Shown piece by piece: positions 38,686 through 47,399 of a stretch of DNA of 64,000 nucleotides (positions within the stretch are counted from its first letter, which is position 1; each line of letters starts with the position of its first letter). The translations under genes were made by a program, and so were the position numbers. Below the pieces are notes generated by a model. That model saw only the letters and a program-made list of their open reading frames with translations, made no database searches and was not told the DNA's origin. This stretch comes from a virus. Location of the stretch: positions 1 through 64,000 of the IMG/VR virus record IMGVR_UViG_3300049218_000083; one strand, written 5' to 3'.

Positions 38686-39626
38686 CGGCGAACCCTCTCT
38701 TCCCGCCAACGAGGATACAGGTTGCGGCGGAACAGGTGCTCATAGTCCTCGACGTCGACACCGATATCCTCGCACAGCTCCTCAAATGCCTCTACGCATG
38801 GCTTTGGCTGGATGGTCTGCATGTACTCATTGGTGCATAGCTGCACATGAGTGTAATCTTTATTGGCAGTGCGTTCCTGCATCCAACGAATGTAAGCACA
38901 CAACCAATTGATCTGGTGGAACTGTTCATCCCAGGTCGGTGCCATCTCGAAGAAGCGAAACTCGAACGTGTCCATCTCGGTTCCAGTCCATAGGAACATC
39001 ATATCCTTGTTGCCCTGACCATACAGACTGCTGCTTTCAATGTATTCATCGCGCATCAGATAGTTCAGGAAGCGATCGGTGCTTCCAGCCCATTCGTTAT
39101 GCCCAATCTCAATCTTCTTGTTGATGTAGACGTTCATTGCGCCTTCTTCATCCGGCTCACCAAAGATCCATGGCAGGTATGGACGCATGACCAAATCCTT
39201 AGCGATTGCCCATTTCAGCTTGTGGTCGTTGATTCCAACGTGGATATGCGCTCCACCACAAACAGCAGTTGGATTCTTTGGAAAGAATAGGTTCTCTTCG
39301 TAGGTGTCACGTACACCAATGCTGAAATGACGCAGCTGATCAAACGTGCGGCATATCTTGCTGGACGTTTCAATGCAGTGCCCATCAGCACCACAATTGG
39401 CATATGATACACGCCTACGACGCAACCCATTGCGGATTGCAGCATATGACTGGTTGAGGATTTCGCCAAAGCGATTGCGACGCCAATGAACGCGCTCTTC
39501 ACGAGGCACGGTGTCTGGAATTGCTATTTCGCCCCACTCACCAATACGAAGATTGTATTTTTCATCGTAGGAGATATGGATCCCTGTTAGTTCAGTTCCA
39601 AACGTATACGGCAGCACTGGATTCAT
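38682..39626 (-). CDS. Amidoligase-like carboxylate-amine ligase
   Basis: 314 aa. FGTEL (9-13), CIETSS (84-89), GGAHIHVGI (124-132) and FEFRFFE (around 230) are the ordered ATP/metal-binding segments of the amidoligase branch of the glutamine-synthetase/GCS superfamily. These enzymes join a carboxylate to an amine using ATP. Possible targets are peptides, cell-wall components or a phage metabolite. No peptidase or partner enzyme lies beside it; the neighbours are small membrane proteins. Confidence 0.68.
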   Translation of the reverse strand: MNPVLPYTFGTELTGIHISYDEKYNLRIGEWGEIAIPDTVPREERVHWRRNRFGEILNQSYAAIRNGLRRRRVSYANCGADGHCIETSSKICRTFDQLRHFSIGVRDTYEENLFFPKNPTAVCGGAHIHVGINDHKLKWAIAKDLVMRPYLPWIFGEPDEEGAMNVYINKKIEIGHNEWAGSTDRFLNYLMRDEYIESSSLYGQGNKDMMFLWTGTEMDTFEFRFFEMAPTWDEQFHQINWLCAYIRWMQERTANKDYTHVQLCTNEYMQTIQPKPCVEAFEELCEDIGVDVEDYEHLFRRNLYPRWREERVRR

Positions 39627-39641
39627 GATATAGATTGCCTC

Positions 39642-39755
39642 TCACAGATGTATTTGAGCCGCTATGATAACTAATGCCTTCATGAAAATCAAATCACCAC
39701 CACAGTATGCCAGCCAATACATGACTGCACCAAGGCAGATAAGATAGACAATCAA
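39642..39755 (-). CDS. Possible 37-aa membrane peptide, TTG start
   Basis: LIVYLICLGAVMYWLAYCGG then LIFMKALVIIAAQIHL, wholly hydrophobic, in the gap between the amidoligase and the next gene. Only non-ATG starts upstream, and the ribosome site AGAGAAG is distant. Weak. Confidence 0.3.
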   Translation of the reverse strand: MIVYLICLGAVMYWLAYCGGDLIFMKALVIIAAQIHL

Positions 39756-39776
39756 CCAGAAGACTTCTAGCTTCTC

Positions 39777-40142
39777 TTACTTGTCATCTTTCAACTCAGG
39801 AAACAAACGCACCAATGCGTCACCCTTCTCGCGTATGTACACACCAGTCTGTGTTGGTTCAACGCGCCCAAGCTGCATCTGAGTAAGGCGAACCAACTCA
39901 GCTTCTGTTTCAAGTTCCAGCATGCGCACCTTGTACTCTTCAGGTGTTTCATGTGGCAGCATTGGCGCAGTATGCTCAGGAATTGGTATCAATGCGCGCT
40001 CGGCAGCGATTTCCTCAGCAGCTTGCTGAATTATTGGATTGTCGAATGGCTCAATCGTTTGGAATGAGCGACCCAAACCAGAGCCTGATGTGGCTTTGAT
40101 TTTCTGGATGCGGGTGAGCGCTGGATTGATTGGCTTGTTCAT
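39777..40142 (-). CDS. Hypothetical protein, 121 aa
   Basis: Basic start (MNKPINPALTRIQKIKATSG), then an Ala/Glu-rich helical region with PHETPEEYKVRMLELETEAE. Overlaps the upstream gene by 4 nt. Not recognised. Confidence 0.5.
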   Translation of the reverse strand: MNKPINPALTRIQKIKATSGSGLGRSFQTIEPFDNPIIQQAAEEIAAERALIPIPEHTAPMLPHETPEEYKVRMLELETEAELVRLTQMQLGRVEPTQTGVYIREKGDALVRLFPELKDDK

Positions 40143-40468
40143 AGATTGAGCGTTGAAACCTCTTTGACTATACCTTCTCGGTTCACGAACAGGTATATAT
40201 GACGGCCAGTTGGAAACACATCAGCAATTGTACCGTAACCAGTGCCTTGAACATACACTGTCCACTTCATATCGTAGTGGGTCAGGATGGCAAGTGCGGT
40301 TTTCTTTGGCAGGCCACGGAATGTCTGGACGATTTCGTCGCGAGTCGCCAGCTTAACTGGTCGAGTCTGTTTCACAATGTTGCCTGCCCAGTCGGTGTTA
40401 GTCACCTCGACAGTCATTGTCGTAGTCCAGTCCTCATAGGTTTTCTTCAGCTTGGCTTTCACTTTCAC
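40139..40468 (-). CDS. Hypothetical protein, 109 aa, GTG start
   Basis: GTG at 40468 behind GAGGG. Beta-rich, with LATRDEIVQTFRGLPKKTAL. The upstream gap has ATTTAGAAT. Not recognised. Confidence 0.5.
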   Translation of the reverse strand: MKVKAKLKKTYEDWTTTMTVEVTNTDWAGNIVKQTRPVKLATRDEIVQTFRGLPKKTALAILTHYDMKWTVYVQGTGYGTIADVFPTGRHIYLFVNREGIVKEVSTLNL

Positions 40469-40504
40469 AGGTTGACCCTCATGATGTAATAACGAATCAC
40501 TATT

Positions 40505-40912
40505 CTAAATCGTATCGCGTATCTTTAGTAGAATTTGCGTAACCTCAGTCGATGCTGGTGAGTTACCATGCTTGTCTGGATGACACAGTCGTATCATACG
40601 CGAAACAAGTTCTTTGTTGAATGTACCAGGTGGACTTTTTCCACTGTGTCCATTCTGTAACATCTGGGCTCGAATTTCTAGCATGTGATAATCGTGAGCC
40701 AATTTGTTGTATCTGAGCTCGAGCATCAGTTTCTGAATCTCAGCCATGATCTGTTTATTCTTGGTCGCTTCCAGCTCACGTTGCAACTGTTCGACTTTCG
40801 TCTGTAGCTGGACTGTTTCGGCTGCCATTTGACGTATAGCTCCAAGATATGTTATGAGCTTGACGAACGCCCAGGCAAGCATGAATGCCAATAGACCAAT
40901 CACAAAACCCAT
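40505..40912 (-). CDS. Membrane-anchored J-domain-like protein
   Basis: 135 aa. N-terminal TM helix (residues 2-22), then a coiled coil (about 30-85), then a C-terminal stretch MIRLCHPDKHGNS (106-118) with the HPD motif used by DnaJ proteins to activate Hsp70. The surrounding helix pattern (NKELVSRM before, ILLKIRDTI after) fits a short or partial J-domain. It could recruit host DnaK to the membrane. The HPD is seen directly; J-domain function is inferred. Confidence 0.62.
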   Translation of the reverse strand: MGFVIGLLAFMLAWAFVKLITYLGAIRQMAAETVQLQTKVEQLQRELEATKNKQIMAEIQKLMLELRYNKLAHDYHMLEIRAQMLQNGHSGKSPPGTFNKELVSRMIRLCHPDKHGNSPASTEVTQILLKIRDTI

Positions 40913-40919
40913 AATGTAA

Positions 40920-40975
40920 TTCCTTTGCCCACCATCATATGCTAGCTGAAGAAAATCGTAATCGTTAGTCCATCC
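40920..40975 (-). promoter_or_regulatory. Possible promoter before the J-domain-like gene
   Basis: Minus-strand CGATTACGATTTTCTTCAGCTAGCATATGATGG: an upstream CGATTACG box, a TTTTCTTC element and TATGAT, similar in parts to the CGATAACT sites but with shorter spacing. Weak. Confidence 0.35.
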
Positions 40976-41177
40976 ACATATGGTCGACTGCCACTATCTT
41001 GTGTGGCGACGCAACTCGGCTCAAGAATTGCGCTTCGGCTTCTGCTGCTTCCTTTGTGTGATACTTGGTAGCCAAATTCACACAGTTGTGCCACGTACCA
41101 GGACATGTATAGTAATGGGTGTAAGATGCCGGCTCCGTATGCATCTCAATCAACCAGTAAACCTTTCCCATGCTCAC
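40965..41177 (-). CDS. Hypothetical protein, 70 aa
   Basis: MSMGKVYWLIEMHTEPASYT followed by YTCPGTWHNCVNLATKY and an Ala/Glu helix. It lies just 3 nt after terL. Similar in feel to short phage proteins that hold a single substrate-like domain; not recognised. Confidence 0.5.
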   Translation of the reverse strand: MSMGKVYWLIEMHTEPASYTHYYTCPGTWHNCVNLATKYHTKEAAEAEAQFLSRVASPHKIVAVDHMWMD

Positions 41178-41180
41178 TCC

Positions 41181-42899
41181 TTAATGATAGCTGTAACCAG
41201 AGTATGTCAGGCCACCTTCGTCACCCTGACTCTGACCGACTTCTTCCCAGATGATTCCATCCTGCTTGAACTTCTTTGGACCTGGGTCGGCGACTACTCG
41301 CTTCATCTCAACTGGCATTTCGTGTGCCAAGTTCTGGATATGATCCTGGTATAGCTCTGAGCGCGTGTCGATAGCAGACATTGCCTTGAAGAACGCCTGG
41401 GTCGTTAGCCAAGCGAACAGCACCAGGGTCATAACGGTATCATCATTGCTCTCTTCGTCTGCTGCATACGTCTTGTTAGGCTTGATGACGAACGTTGTCA
41501 GCTCACTAATTGTGGTGAAGTCCTGGATCTGCAACTGGCTATTCTCAACCAATGCCTTGAGTGCATTACATCCCTGACGCTTGGTCTTTGGTGTTGTGCG
41601 AACACCTGCTGTACGCATAGATTGGGTTGTGACCTTTGTATCCTTGTACTGTGGATCTGACTCTGTGTAGAATATGTTTTCGTATTCCAAATCATCGGCG
41701 AGTATCTTCAGCACTAATGAACCAATGTCATTGGATTCGCAGAGTACATATGCCATGTTGTAATAGGTTGCAATTTGATAGATCACAGATGGATACAGTT
41801 CAGCTGGCACATCGTTGGCATGGTATACACCAACAACCTTGTATGGCATGCTGGTAACATCTACCACGCTGATTGCGTGATAGTCCAACTCTTTACCGTG
41901 GCTAACATCACAGCAAGCAACATAACGGTTGGTTGGCACCACGTCTTCATACATGTAGAACTTGTTCTCGAACAGTTCCTTTACAGGATCGACATAGATT
42001 AGGTTCTTGAGCGCACGGCTGCTGATCAATGTACCTGCGGAACCCATGAACTCGACTTCCTGTTCCTGTAGGAACTTCTCCTCGCTCATTACAGATTTCT
42101 GGTCTTCCATCCATAGCTTGTTACGTCCAGGAACCTGATCCCAGGTCACTGTGATATGCTTGAACTTGGACTTCTTGTTCTTAGCATCCATGAACATCTT
42201 GTAGAAGTGGTTCATACCATTTGGTGTGCTGGATATGATAACCTTGGATTTCTGACCAGATGAGATGGTTGGGTATACAGAAGTGAAGAAATTCAAAGCA
42301 ACATTGTTTGGTACGTGGGCATACTCGTCCAGATACAACAAGCTGATTGTGTATCCTCGGATAGCATTGCTTGATGTTGGTGCTGAGAAACAGCGAGAAC
42401 CGTTCTCCAATAGGAAGCTGGTCTTGTTCCATACGACGATACCCTGTTGCATCCATAGCGGTACATGCATATACATTTCTTGCACGCGACTCAGAATTTC
42501 AGTAGACGTATCCTGCTTGTTAGCAAGAATAGCAACGGTCTTCAGGTCCTGGAATAGAATATACCATAGGATGTATGCAGCACTGGTCTGTGTCTTGCCT
42601 GACTGACGTGCAGCACGCATAATCAAACGGTTCCAACGGTGCATCTTATGCACCATACGCTTCTGATATTTGCGCAACTCAAATGGAATCAAACCAAGGT
42701 CGGTGGATACGATCTTGACATAGTTGACAATGAAGTATTCAGGGTCAGATGCGCAGCGCGTGTACTCTGTGATTTGATCCTGGGTCAACGCTATCTTTTG
42801 ACCAATCTTCTTCAGTCGTGGATTGCTGTTGAACTTCTCAAGGAAGTCACTCGCACCCTCGACCTCTTGTACAATTGGAAATGTCTTTTGTTGTGCCAT
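41181..42899 (-). CDS. 17: Terminase large subunit gp17
   Basis: 572 aa (T4 gp17 is 610). ATPase: Walker A AARQSGKT (about 96-103) and Walker B LLYLDEYAHV (about 193). Nuclease: CCDVSHGKELDYHAI (about 350) with the metal Asp, as in the gp17 RNase H-like domain. It packages DNA through the portal and cuts concatemers. Its start overlaps gp16 by one base. In T4, gene 18 would follow directly; here 23.7 kb intervene. Confidence 0.95.
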   Translation of the reverse strand: MAQQKTFPIVQEVEGASDFLEKFNSNPRLKKIGQKIALTQDQITEYTRCASDPEYFIVNYVKIVSTDLGLIPFELRKYQKRMVHKMHRWNRLIMRAARQSGKTQTSAAYILWYILFQDLKTVAILANKQDTSTEILSRVQEMYMHVPLWMQQGIVVWNKTSFLLENGSRCFSAPTSSNAIRGYTISLLYLDEYAHVPNNVALNFFTSVYPTISSGQKSKVIISSTPNGMNHFYKMFMDAKNKKSKFKHITVTWDQVPGRNKLWMEDQKSVMSEEKFLQEQEVEFMGSAGTLISSRALKNLIYVDPVKELFENKFYMYEDVVPTNRYVACCDVSHGKELDYHAISVVDVTSMPYKVVGVYHANDVPAELYPSVIYQIATYYNMAYVLCESNDIGSLVLKILADDLEYENIFYTESDPQYKDTKVTTQSMRTAGVRTTPKTKRQGCNALKALVENSQLQIQDFTTISELTTFVIKPNKTYAADEESNDDTVMTLVLFAWLTTQAFFKAMSAIDTRSELYQDHIQNLAHEMPVEMKRVVADPGPKKFKQDGIIWEEVGQSQGDEGGLTYSGYSYH

Positions 42900-43438
42900 T
42901 ACACTACTGGCCTATCCGTATCCACGTCATCATCCGCATCGTCCTGATCTTCAATTACCACTGGACGAACGTCACGTACCATTGTCAACAGGTCAGCAGT
43001 TGTTCCAACGAACACTGCATTCTGCACCTGCAACGTGGTGTTACCCAATCCTGGGTTGGTATTGCTCTGGCGAGCGTTATTGACAAGCGTGATTGCGTTG
43101 TTCTGAACCTTTTGATGGTCAGCATGTATCTTGAGCAGCTTTTCACTGATGTCCGCGTTGTGACGCAGCATAGCAGCAAGCACTTCGTAATGCCTTGCTG
43201 ACATTGACTCACGAGAAACCTTCATGAGCTCTTCGATTGCTTCGTTATTCTTTCTGAGCGTATCGTACAGCGTCTCACGAGCAAAGTCAGCATCAGTCTT
43301 AGCCTTTTCAACCACGGACTGTGATTCGGCTAATGCGCGTCGCTGCTCGGTTTCTTCTTTCTCTTGATTGTTAGCAAGCACAACACCCAATGCTGCTGCC
43401 ATCGCTTCCTTTCTGTCTATCGGTGCATCATCTATCAT
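42899..43438 (-). CDS. 16: Terminase small subunit gp16
   Basis: 179 aa (T4 gp16 is 164). The middle is a long helical region (DFARETLYDTLRKNNEAIEEL to HADISEKLLKIHADHQ), the coiled oligomerisation core of the T4-type small terminase; the N-terminus is acidic and the C-terminus is Asp-rich. It regulates the gp17 motor and recognises DNA. Position between gp15 and gp17 is as in T4. Confidence 0.9.
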   Translation of the reverse strand: MIDDAPIDRKEAMAAALGVVLANNQEKEETEQRRALAESQSVVEKAKTDADFARETLYDTLRKNNEAIEELMKVSRESMSARHYEVLAAMLRHNADISEKLLKIHADHQKVQNNAITLVNNARQSNTNPGLGNTTLQVQNAVFVGTTADLLTMVRDVRPVVIEDQDDADDDVDTDRPVV

Positions 43439-43441
43439 GGT

Positions 43442-44461
43442 TTATACCGTCTTAGGGAACTCTGTAATCGCTGTATTCACTGTGTATGTAGTAGAACTGT
43501 TCGCATTCGCTGGGTCTGGTGTGTTGGTAACGGTGGCAATGATGATGTTTGGTGTAGTCTGTGCGACTGGATAAGTTGCACCAGTGTTAACACCAGTGAC
43601 GTTCTCGCCAGCCACGAATGTGCCCTGGACGTTGGTAACAACAAGTATTCCAGCGTTGGCATTCCAAGAAGATACATTACCAGTTCCAGATGAATCTGGA
43701 AGGTTGGCACCCTGATATACGATTTCATTCAACTGGTATGTACCGATACCAGCTGCTGTATTCATCGTCAACGTTTCTTCTGCAGGCATTCCAGCACCAC
43801 CCAATGAACTGTCGATGTAGAAATTGGTGTTGACCTGAGTGATAACGTTGCCAGTGATGATTGGACCAAAGAACTGCGCTTGAATGGTGAATCCTAGCGT
43901 CCAGATAATGGTTCGCTCTTTCTCTTGTGCATCACCTTCGTAGTCATCCTGACAGGTTACAGAGTCAAGGAGGATAGGTGTATTGCGTGAGATACCAAGC
44001 TCCGGCACATAGTTGATTGTCAGCGTGTAGTCTGGTGAAAATACAGGCAGGATCTGTTCAATCAACTGTTCGCCGTCTGCTCTGTTGCGCACATAGATGT
44101 ACAATTCCATACCAATGTTCCATGGCACGGACTGATACTGCTGTTGTGCTGAACTACCAACACCTGGCACCGTTACACTGTTGAACGTGCTAAGCTTACG
44201 GGATGGATCGTATTGGTAGCTGACAACCTCGAATGATGCGCGTGGCAAACTGATCTCAATTGGCTTGGCACCACGTGGGTTCTCAAGCAAACGATTCAGG
44301 AAGTTTTCTTTACCAGCACGCTGAATAGGTACAGTCAAACGACTGATTTCCTGGTTGGTCACGTTGTCATACTTGACCATCACCATGTTGTTGAACAACG
44401 AAGCAAACGCTGCGTTAATGTATCGTATCGTGCGGAAGTAATATGGAGGAAAATTTAGCAT
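43442..44461 (-). CDS. 15: Tail terminator / sheath-completion protein gp15
   Basis: 339 aa (T4 gp15 is 272). Starts with MLNFPPYYFRTIRYINAAFASLFNNM, typical for gp15, then VPIQRAGKENFLNRL and a beta-rich domain with DEDYEG-type acidic turn. The C-terminal 100 residues (NVTGVNTGAT... ) are an extra beta domain. It closes the tail tube and sheath before head joining. Confidence 0.87.
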   Translation of the reverse strand: MLNFPPYYFRTIRYINAAFASLFNNMVMVKYDNVTNQEISRLTVPIQRAGKENFLNRLLENPRGAKPIEISLPRASFEVVSYQYDPSRKLSTFNSVTVPGVGSSAQQQYQSVPWNIGMELYIYVRNRADGEQLIEQILPVFSPDYTLTINYVPELGISRNTPILLDSVTCQDDYEGDAQEKERTIIWTLGFTIQAQFFGPIITGNVITQVNTNFYIDSSLGGAGMPAEETLTMNTAAGIGTYQLNEIVYQGANLPDSSGTGNVSSWNANAGILVVTNVQGTFVAGENVTGVNTGATYPVAQTTPNIIIATVTNTPDPANANSSTTYTVNTAITEFPKTV

Positions 44462-44740
44462 GATGTAACCTTCTTACAATTATCAAAGTGGTATCTGGAC
44501 ATATTTATGCTAGATCCAACCTTGCCACAATGTGGACATGTTCTAATTGCTTGTATAACTTTCTTTCTTGGTTTAGATAGTTTCCAAGTTTTACCAGTAT
44601 TCATCCTGCCAACGTCCATATTGTTCGAACAAAATACGATGAGCTTCAGCGTGTTGTTCTACAGTCAACTCAATCAAGTTAGATGGATCATCAGTTCCAC
44701 CAGCATGTCTTGGAGTAATGTGATGTATGTGCATCAACAT
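44455..44740 (-). pseudogene. Decayed HNH homing endonuclease gene
   Basis: Two overlapping pieces in different frames. The first (44591-44740) reads MLMHIHHITPRHAGGTDDPSN to GRWQDEYW and stops; it is nearly the same as the N-terminus of the intact gene at 14078-14599. The second (44455-44604) starts inside it and reads MNTGKTWKLSKPRKKVIQAI then CPHCGKVGSSINMSRYHFDNCK, a zinc-finger end typical of such endonucleases. An internal deletion with frame change seems to have inactivated the gene. It lies between gp14 and gp15. Confidence 0.75.
44501..44508 (-). promoter_or_regulatory. Late-type promoter box ATAAATAT before gp15
   Basis: Minus-strand GCATAAATATG, 40 nt before the gp15 ATG and inside the endonuclease remnant. 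Same form as other late boxes. Confidence 0.45.
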
Positions 44741-45648
44741 TAGCTGTCTCCTTGCACGGGATTCGACTCACTCCAGTTGAGAATATTGTTAGCGATAGCC
44801 TCGACATCATCATTGTCTGACAGTGGATGGTTGATAGAATCCAGCACGTCATATGACGCAAGAGTCCACTTCGCACCACTGTTAGCTCCAAATATGTAGG
44901 TGTTTGGTACGAACAATCCACTGATTGTTTTGAGCTGTAGCGTTTCGGTTGGCAAGTTCCAATTGACAATGGTAGCAGTAGCTGATTCCACACCATTGAT
45001 ATTGTTGTTGCTGGTTTGAAATACCTGTTCACTTTGATCGTATGAACCTGTGCCACCACTTTCCAACACAAAGTTGTATACGAACGCAATGCTGTTGATG
45101 ACATTGGAAACTTCAGGCACGTTGGTTGTGACGACTTCGTCATTGTATCTGAACTTTTCAATAATCAACGAGAAGCCATAGAATCCAGTCTCTGGTGCCT
45201 GTGGGTCAGTAGCACCCTTACCAAAGTCATAGAAGAAATACTCTTCATCGGCATACTTGATTTCAAACAGCGCACCAAAGTTGCGCAACCAGATCAAATC
45301 ACCTTCTTGTGGACGCAGATATGCGCCTTGGACTTCACGTTTCCAGGCTATGTTCGGCATAAGCAAGCGTGCTTGCTTCTTTACAGTCAGGCCAAACTTA
45401 CCAAACATTTCACCACCCTCGAAATTGTCCACGGACTGGACATAACATTCGATGGTATAGTTGTTGGCATATGCTTTGGTTGGGTCATCACCATACAGCA
45501 AATCAATGGTCTGACCTTCAGACTGTGAGGTGCGCGGTATGTATGTGACGTCTATTCCCCAAGTTTGTATAAACTCGTTGAGAAGGTCTTCGTGCAATCT
45601 TTGATCCTGAAGGCTGCCGAAGTTGTTCATTATGGTGCGTGTTACCAT
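44740..45648 (-). CDS. 14: Neck protein gp14
   Basis: 302 aa (T4 gp14 is 256). N-terminal FGSLQDQRLHEDLLNEFIQTWGIDVTYIPR is typical for gp14, as is the GGEMFGKFGLTVKKQARL section. It joins gp13 to form the neck and link head to tail. The order gp13-gp14-gp15 is conserved. Confidence 0.88.
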   Translation of the reverse strand: MVTRTIMNNFGSLQDQRLHEDLLNEFIQTWGIDVTYIPRTSQSEGQTIDLLYGDDPTKAYANNYTIECYVQSVDNFEGGEMFGKFGLTVKKQARLLMPNIAWKREVQGAYLRPQEGDLIWLRNFGALFEIKYADEEYFFYDFGKGATDPQAPETGFYGFSLIIEKFRYNDEVVTTNVPEVSNVINSIAFVYNFVLESGGTGSYDQSEQVFQTSNNNINGVESATATIVNWNLPTETLQLKTISGLFVPNTYIFGANSGAKWTLASYDVLDSINHPLSDNDDVEAIANNILNWSESNPVQGDS

Positions 45649-45782
45649 TTGATGGTATATCCTGCTGGTTCAGTTCCTGGGATTCTCAGTATTCTATGGC
45701 CTAATTGACTTACGAAAAGTTTCCTACCAATTTTAGATGCTCCGACTTTTGCTCTGTTTTCTTTAGTTACCCAACAAACCAT
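45642..45782 (-). CDS. Homing endonuclease remnant, 46 aa
   Basis: Starts at an ATG overlapping the gp13 stop. KVGASKIGRKLFVSQLGHRI and GTEPAGYTIKW resemble the C-terminal DNA-contact part of HNH-type phage endonucleases. No catalytic portion remains. Placed exactly in the gp13-gp14 junction. Confidence 0.45.
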   Translation of the reverse strand: MVCWVTKENRAKVGASKIGRKLFVSQLGHRILRIPGTEPAGYTIKW

Positions 45783-46552
45783 TAACCAAAGTCGAAGTTT
45801 GCTGGTGCCTCGAACGTATCTCTGATGTATTGCTTGAGTCTGATGACTTCTTCATTGCCTTCGTCAAATATCTTCTGGCCATTGACGACCAAACCACCAG
45901 GTAGAGGTGTACTGCTGAATTTTTTCAAATTCGCGCCCCACTGGCGCTTGATCAGTGCTGTGGATAGCTGCTTGAGTGCTGGAGATGACCAGAACCTGGT
46001 ATCCCCATCTGGTAGATACGTGTAGCATTCAGCAATGATGTAGCTTCCAACAGTTACGTCACCACCCTGACCAAATCCCCAGTCAAGGTCGCAATTCAAT
46101 ATGTTGGTGTAACGGTTGTATCGAACTGGAATATCACCGATGAACAACATTTCCAGTGTACGGATATGCTCATTTGCCAATTCGAAGTAAACATAGTCAG
46201 CGCTCGTGAAGTCATACAACTCATTGAGCCTGATCTGGTAGTTCAAGTCAAAAATGTTGAAGTTCTGAGCGCTGGTGCTATTGACTGTATCAGTTGACAA
46301 AGGAAACACACGCGTCACGTTGAAGCAGGTGTTTGGCATTGTGAAATACTGGTTGGCAAGAACGGCTGGCGTGACCAACAGGGAGATGTACTGCTTCTGT
46401 GTACCGTCGAACTCGAAGTCATGGATAAAGTCTAGAGCCTCATCGATACGGTCATCAGCCTGTTCTGGTGTGACATTGATATCGACAGCACCCTGACCAA
46501 GCTCACGGAAGCACCATCCAATCAGTTCTTGCTTGCTACTTGGCTGCGCCAT
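45782..46552 (-). CDS. 13: Neck protein gp13
   Basis: 256 aa (T4 gp13 is 309). SSKQELIGWCFRELGQGAVDINVTPEQADDRIDEALDF is a gp13-type start, followed by a beta-rich domain. Forms the head completion collar with gp14. Order supports the identity. Confidence 0.85.
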   Translation of the reverse strand: MAQPSSKQELIGWCFRELGQGAVDINVTPEQADDRIDEALDFIHDFEFDGTQKQYISLLVTPAVLANQYFTMPNTCFNVTRVFPLSTDTVNSTSAQNFNIFDLNYQIRLNELYDFTSADYVYFELANEHIRTLEMLFIGDIPVRYNRYTNILNCDLDWGFGQGGDVTVGSYIIAECYTYLPDGDTRFWSSPALKQLSTALIKRQWGANLKKFSSTPLPGGLVVNGQKIFDEGNEEVIRLKQYIRDTFEAPANFDFG

Positions 46553-46553
46553 G

Positions 46554-47354
46554 TTAGTATCCTATCGCGAAGTATTTGATTGCGCTGGTTGTGATAGCAC
46601 CACCAGAGTAAGAGGTTGACCAGATGAACGCATTCGCATTTGAACTGTTGACATAACATGGTGTAGCACCATTTGGTGTCAACGTCACAAAGAATGAATT
46701 GTTCGGGAACGATGTGTTGAAATTGTTGATCTTGACTGGACCTTCACCACCTGGAGCAGAAGCGAACTGGCCCCACTGAAGAATCAAACCGCTGGACAAT
46801 TCAATGATACCATTAGCAGCCAGCGTTTGTGATGTTTGAATCAATGGCGCAATCCAGGTGCCGTCAGCACGCAAGAAGTTAGTCGTTCCACCGCCAGATG
46901 CAGGGACAACACCACGACCACTGGAAGTAAATTGACTCAACGCTGTTGTTGAGACAGCTGTTATACGACCACGTGCGTCAACAGTGAACACAGGGATAGC
47001 AGATCCATTGCCATAAGAACCAGCCGTTGCTCCAGAGTTGGATACACCAGTGTTTGCTACTGCATAAGCAGCTTCGGCCACAGCCAATGCAGTAGCAGCA
47101 TTGTTGATGCCATTGTTTGCCGCAGCATAAGCAGCCTGAGCGGTTGACTGAGCAGTAGCAGCAGCGCTGGCAGCAGCATTAGCAGCAGCATAAGCAGCAG
47201 TCGCCACGCTGTAAGCAGAATTGGCAGCACCATACGCGGTGTTTGCCTGACCGTATGCCGTACCGATGTTGGCAGAGAGGTTGGATAGCAAAACGTCCAG
47301 TGTCACATTGGCTGTATTACGAATTTGCTGTAGGAATGGTTCTTGCTGTGACAT
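46554..47354 (-). CDS. Tail fibre with Ala-rich coil and receptor-type tip
   Basis: 266 aa. Residues 30-100 are Ala/Asn-rich heptads (YGAANSAYSVATAAYAAANAA) typical of a trimeric coil; the middle is NFLRADGTW, as in short tail fibres. The C-terminus (IIELSSGLILQWGQF... NSFFVTLTP) is like the receptor-binding end domain shared by many phage fibres. Probably a distal or short fibre. Confidence 0.72.
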   Translation of the reverse strand: MSQQEPFLQQIRNTANVTLDVLLSNLSANIGTAYGQANTAYGAANSAYSVATAAYAAANAAASAAATAQSTAQAAYAAANNGINNAATALAVAEAAYAVANTGVSNSGATAGSYGNGSAIPVFTVDARGRITAVSTTALSQFTSSGRGVVPASGGGTTNFLRADGTWIAPLIQTSQTLAANGIIELSSGLILQWGQFASAPGGEGPVKINNFNTSFPNNSFFVTLTPNGATPCYVNSSNANAFIWSTSYSGGAITTSAIKYFAIGY

Positions 47355-47376
47355 GTTAATCCTGAGGTGGCTGACT

Positions 47377-47384
47377 GTATTTAG
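47377..47384 (-). promoter_or_regulatory. Late-type promoter box CTAAATAC
   Basis: Minus-strand GCCTAAATACAGTC, 23 nt before the fibre gene at 46554-47354. Confidence 0.65.
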
Positions 47385-47399
47385 GCATTACGAATTCAG

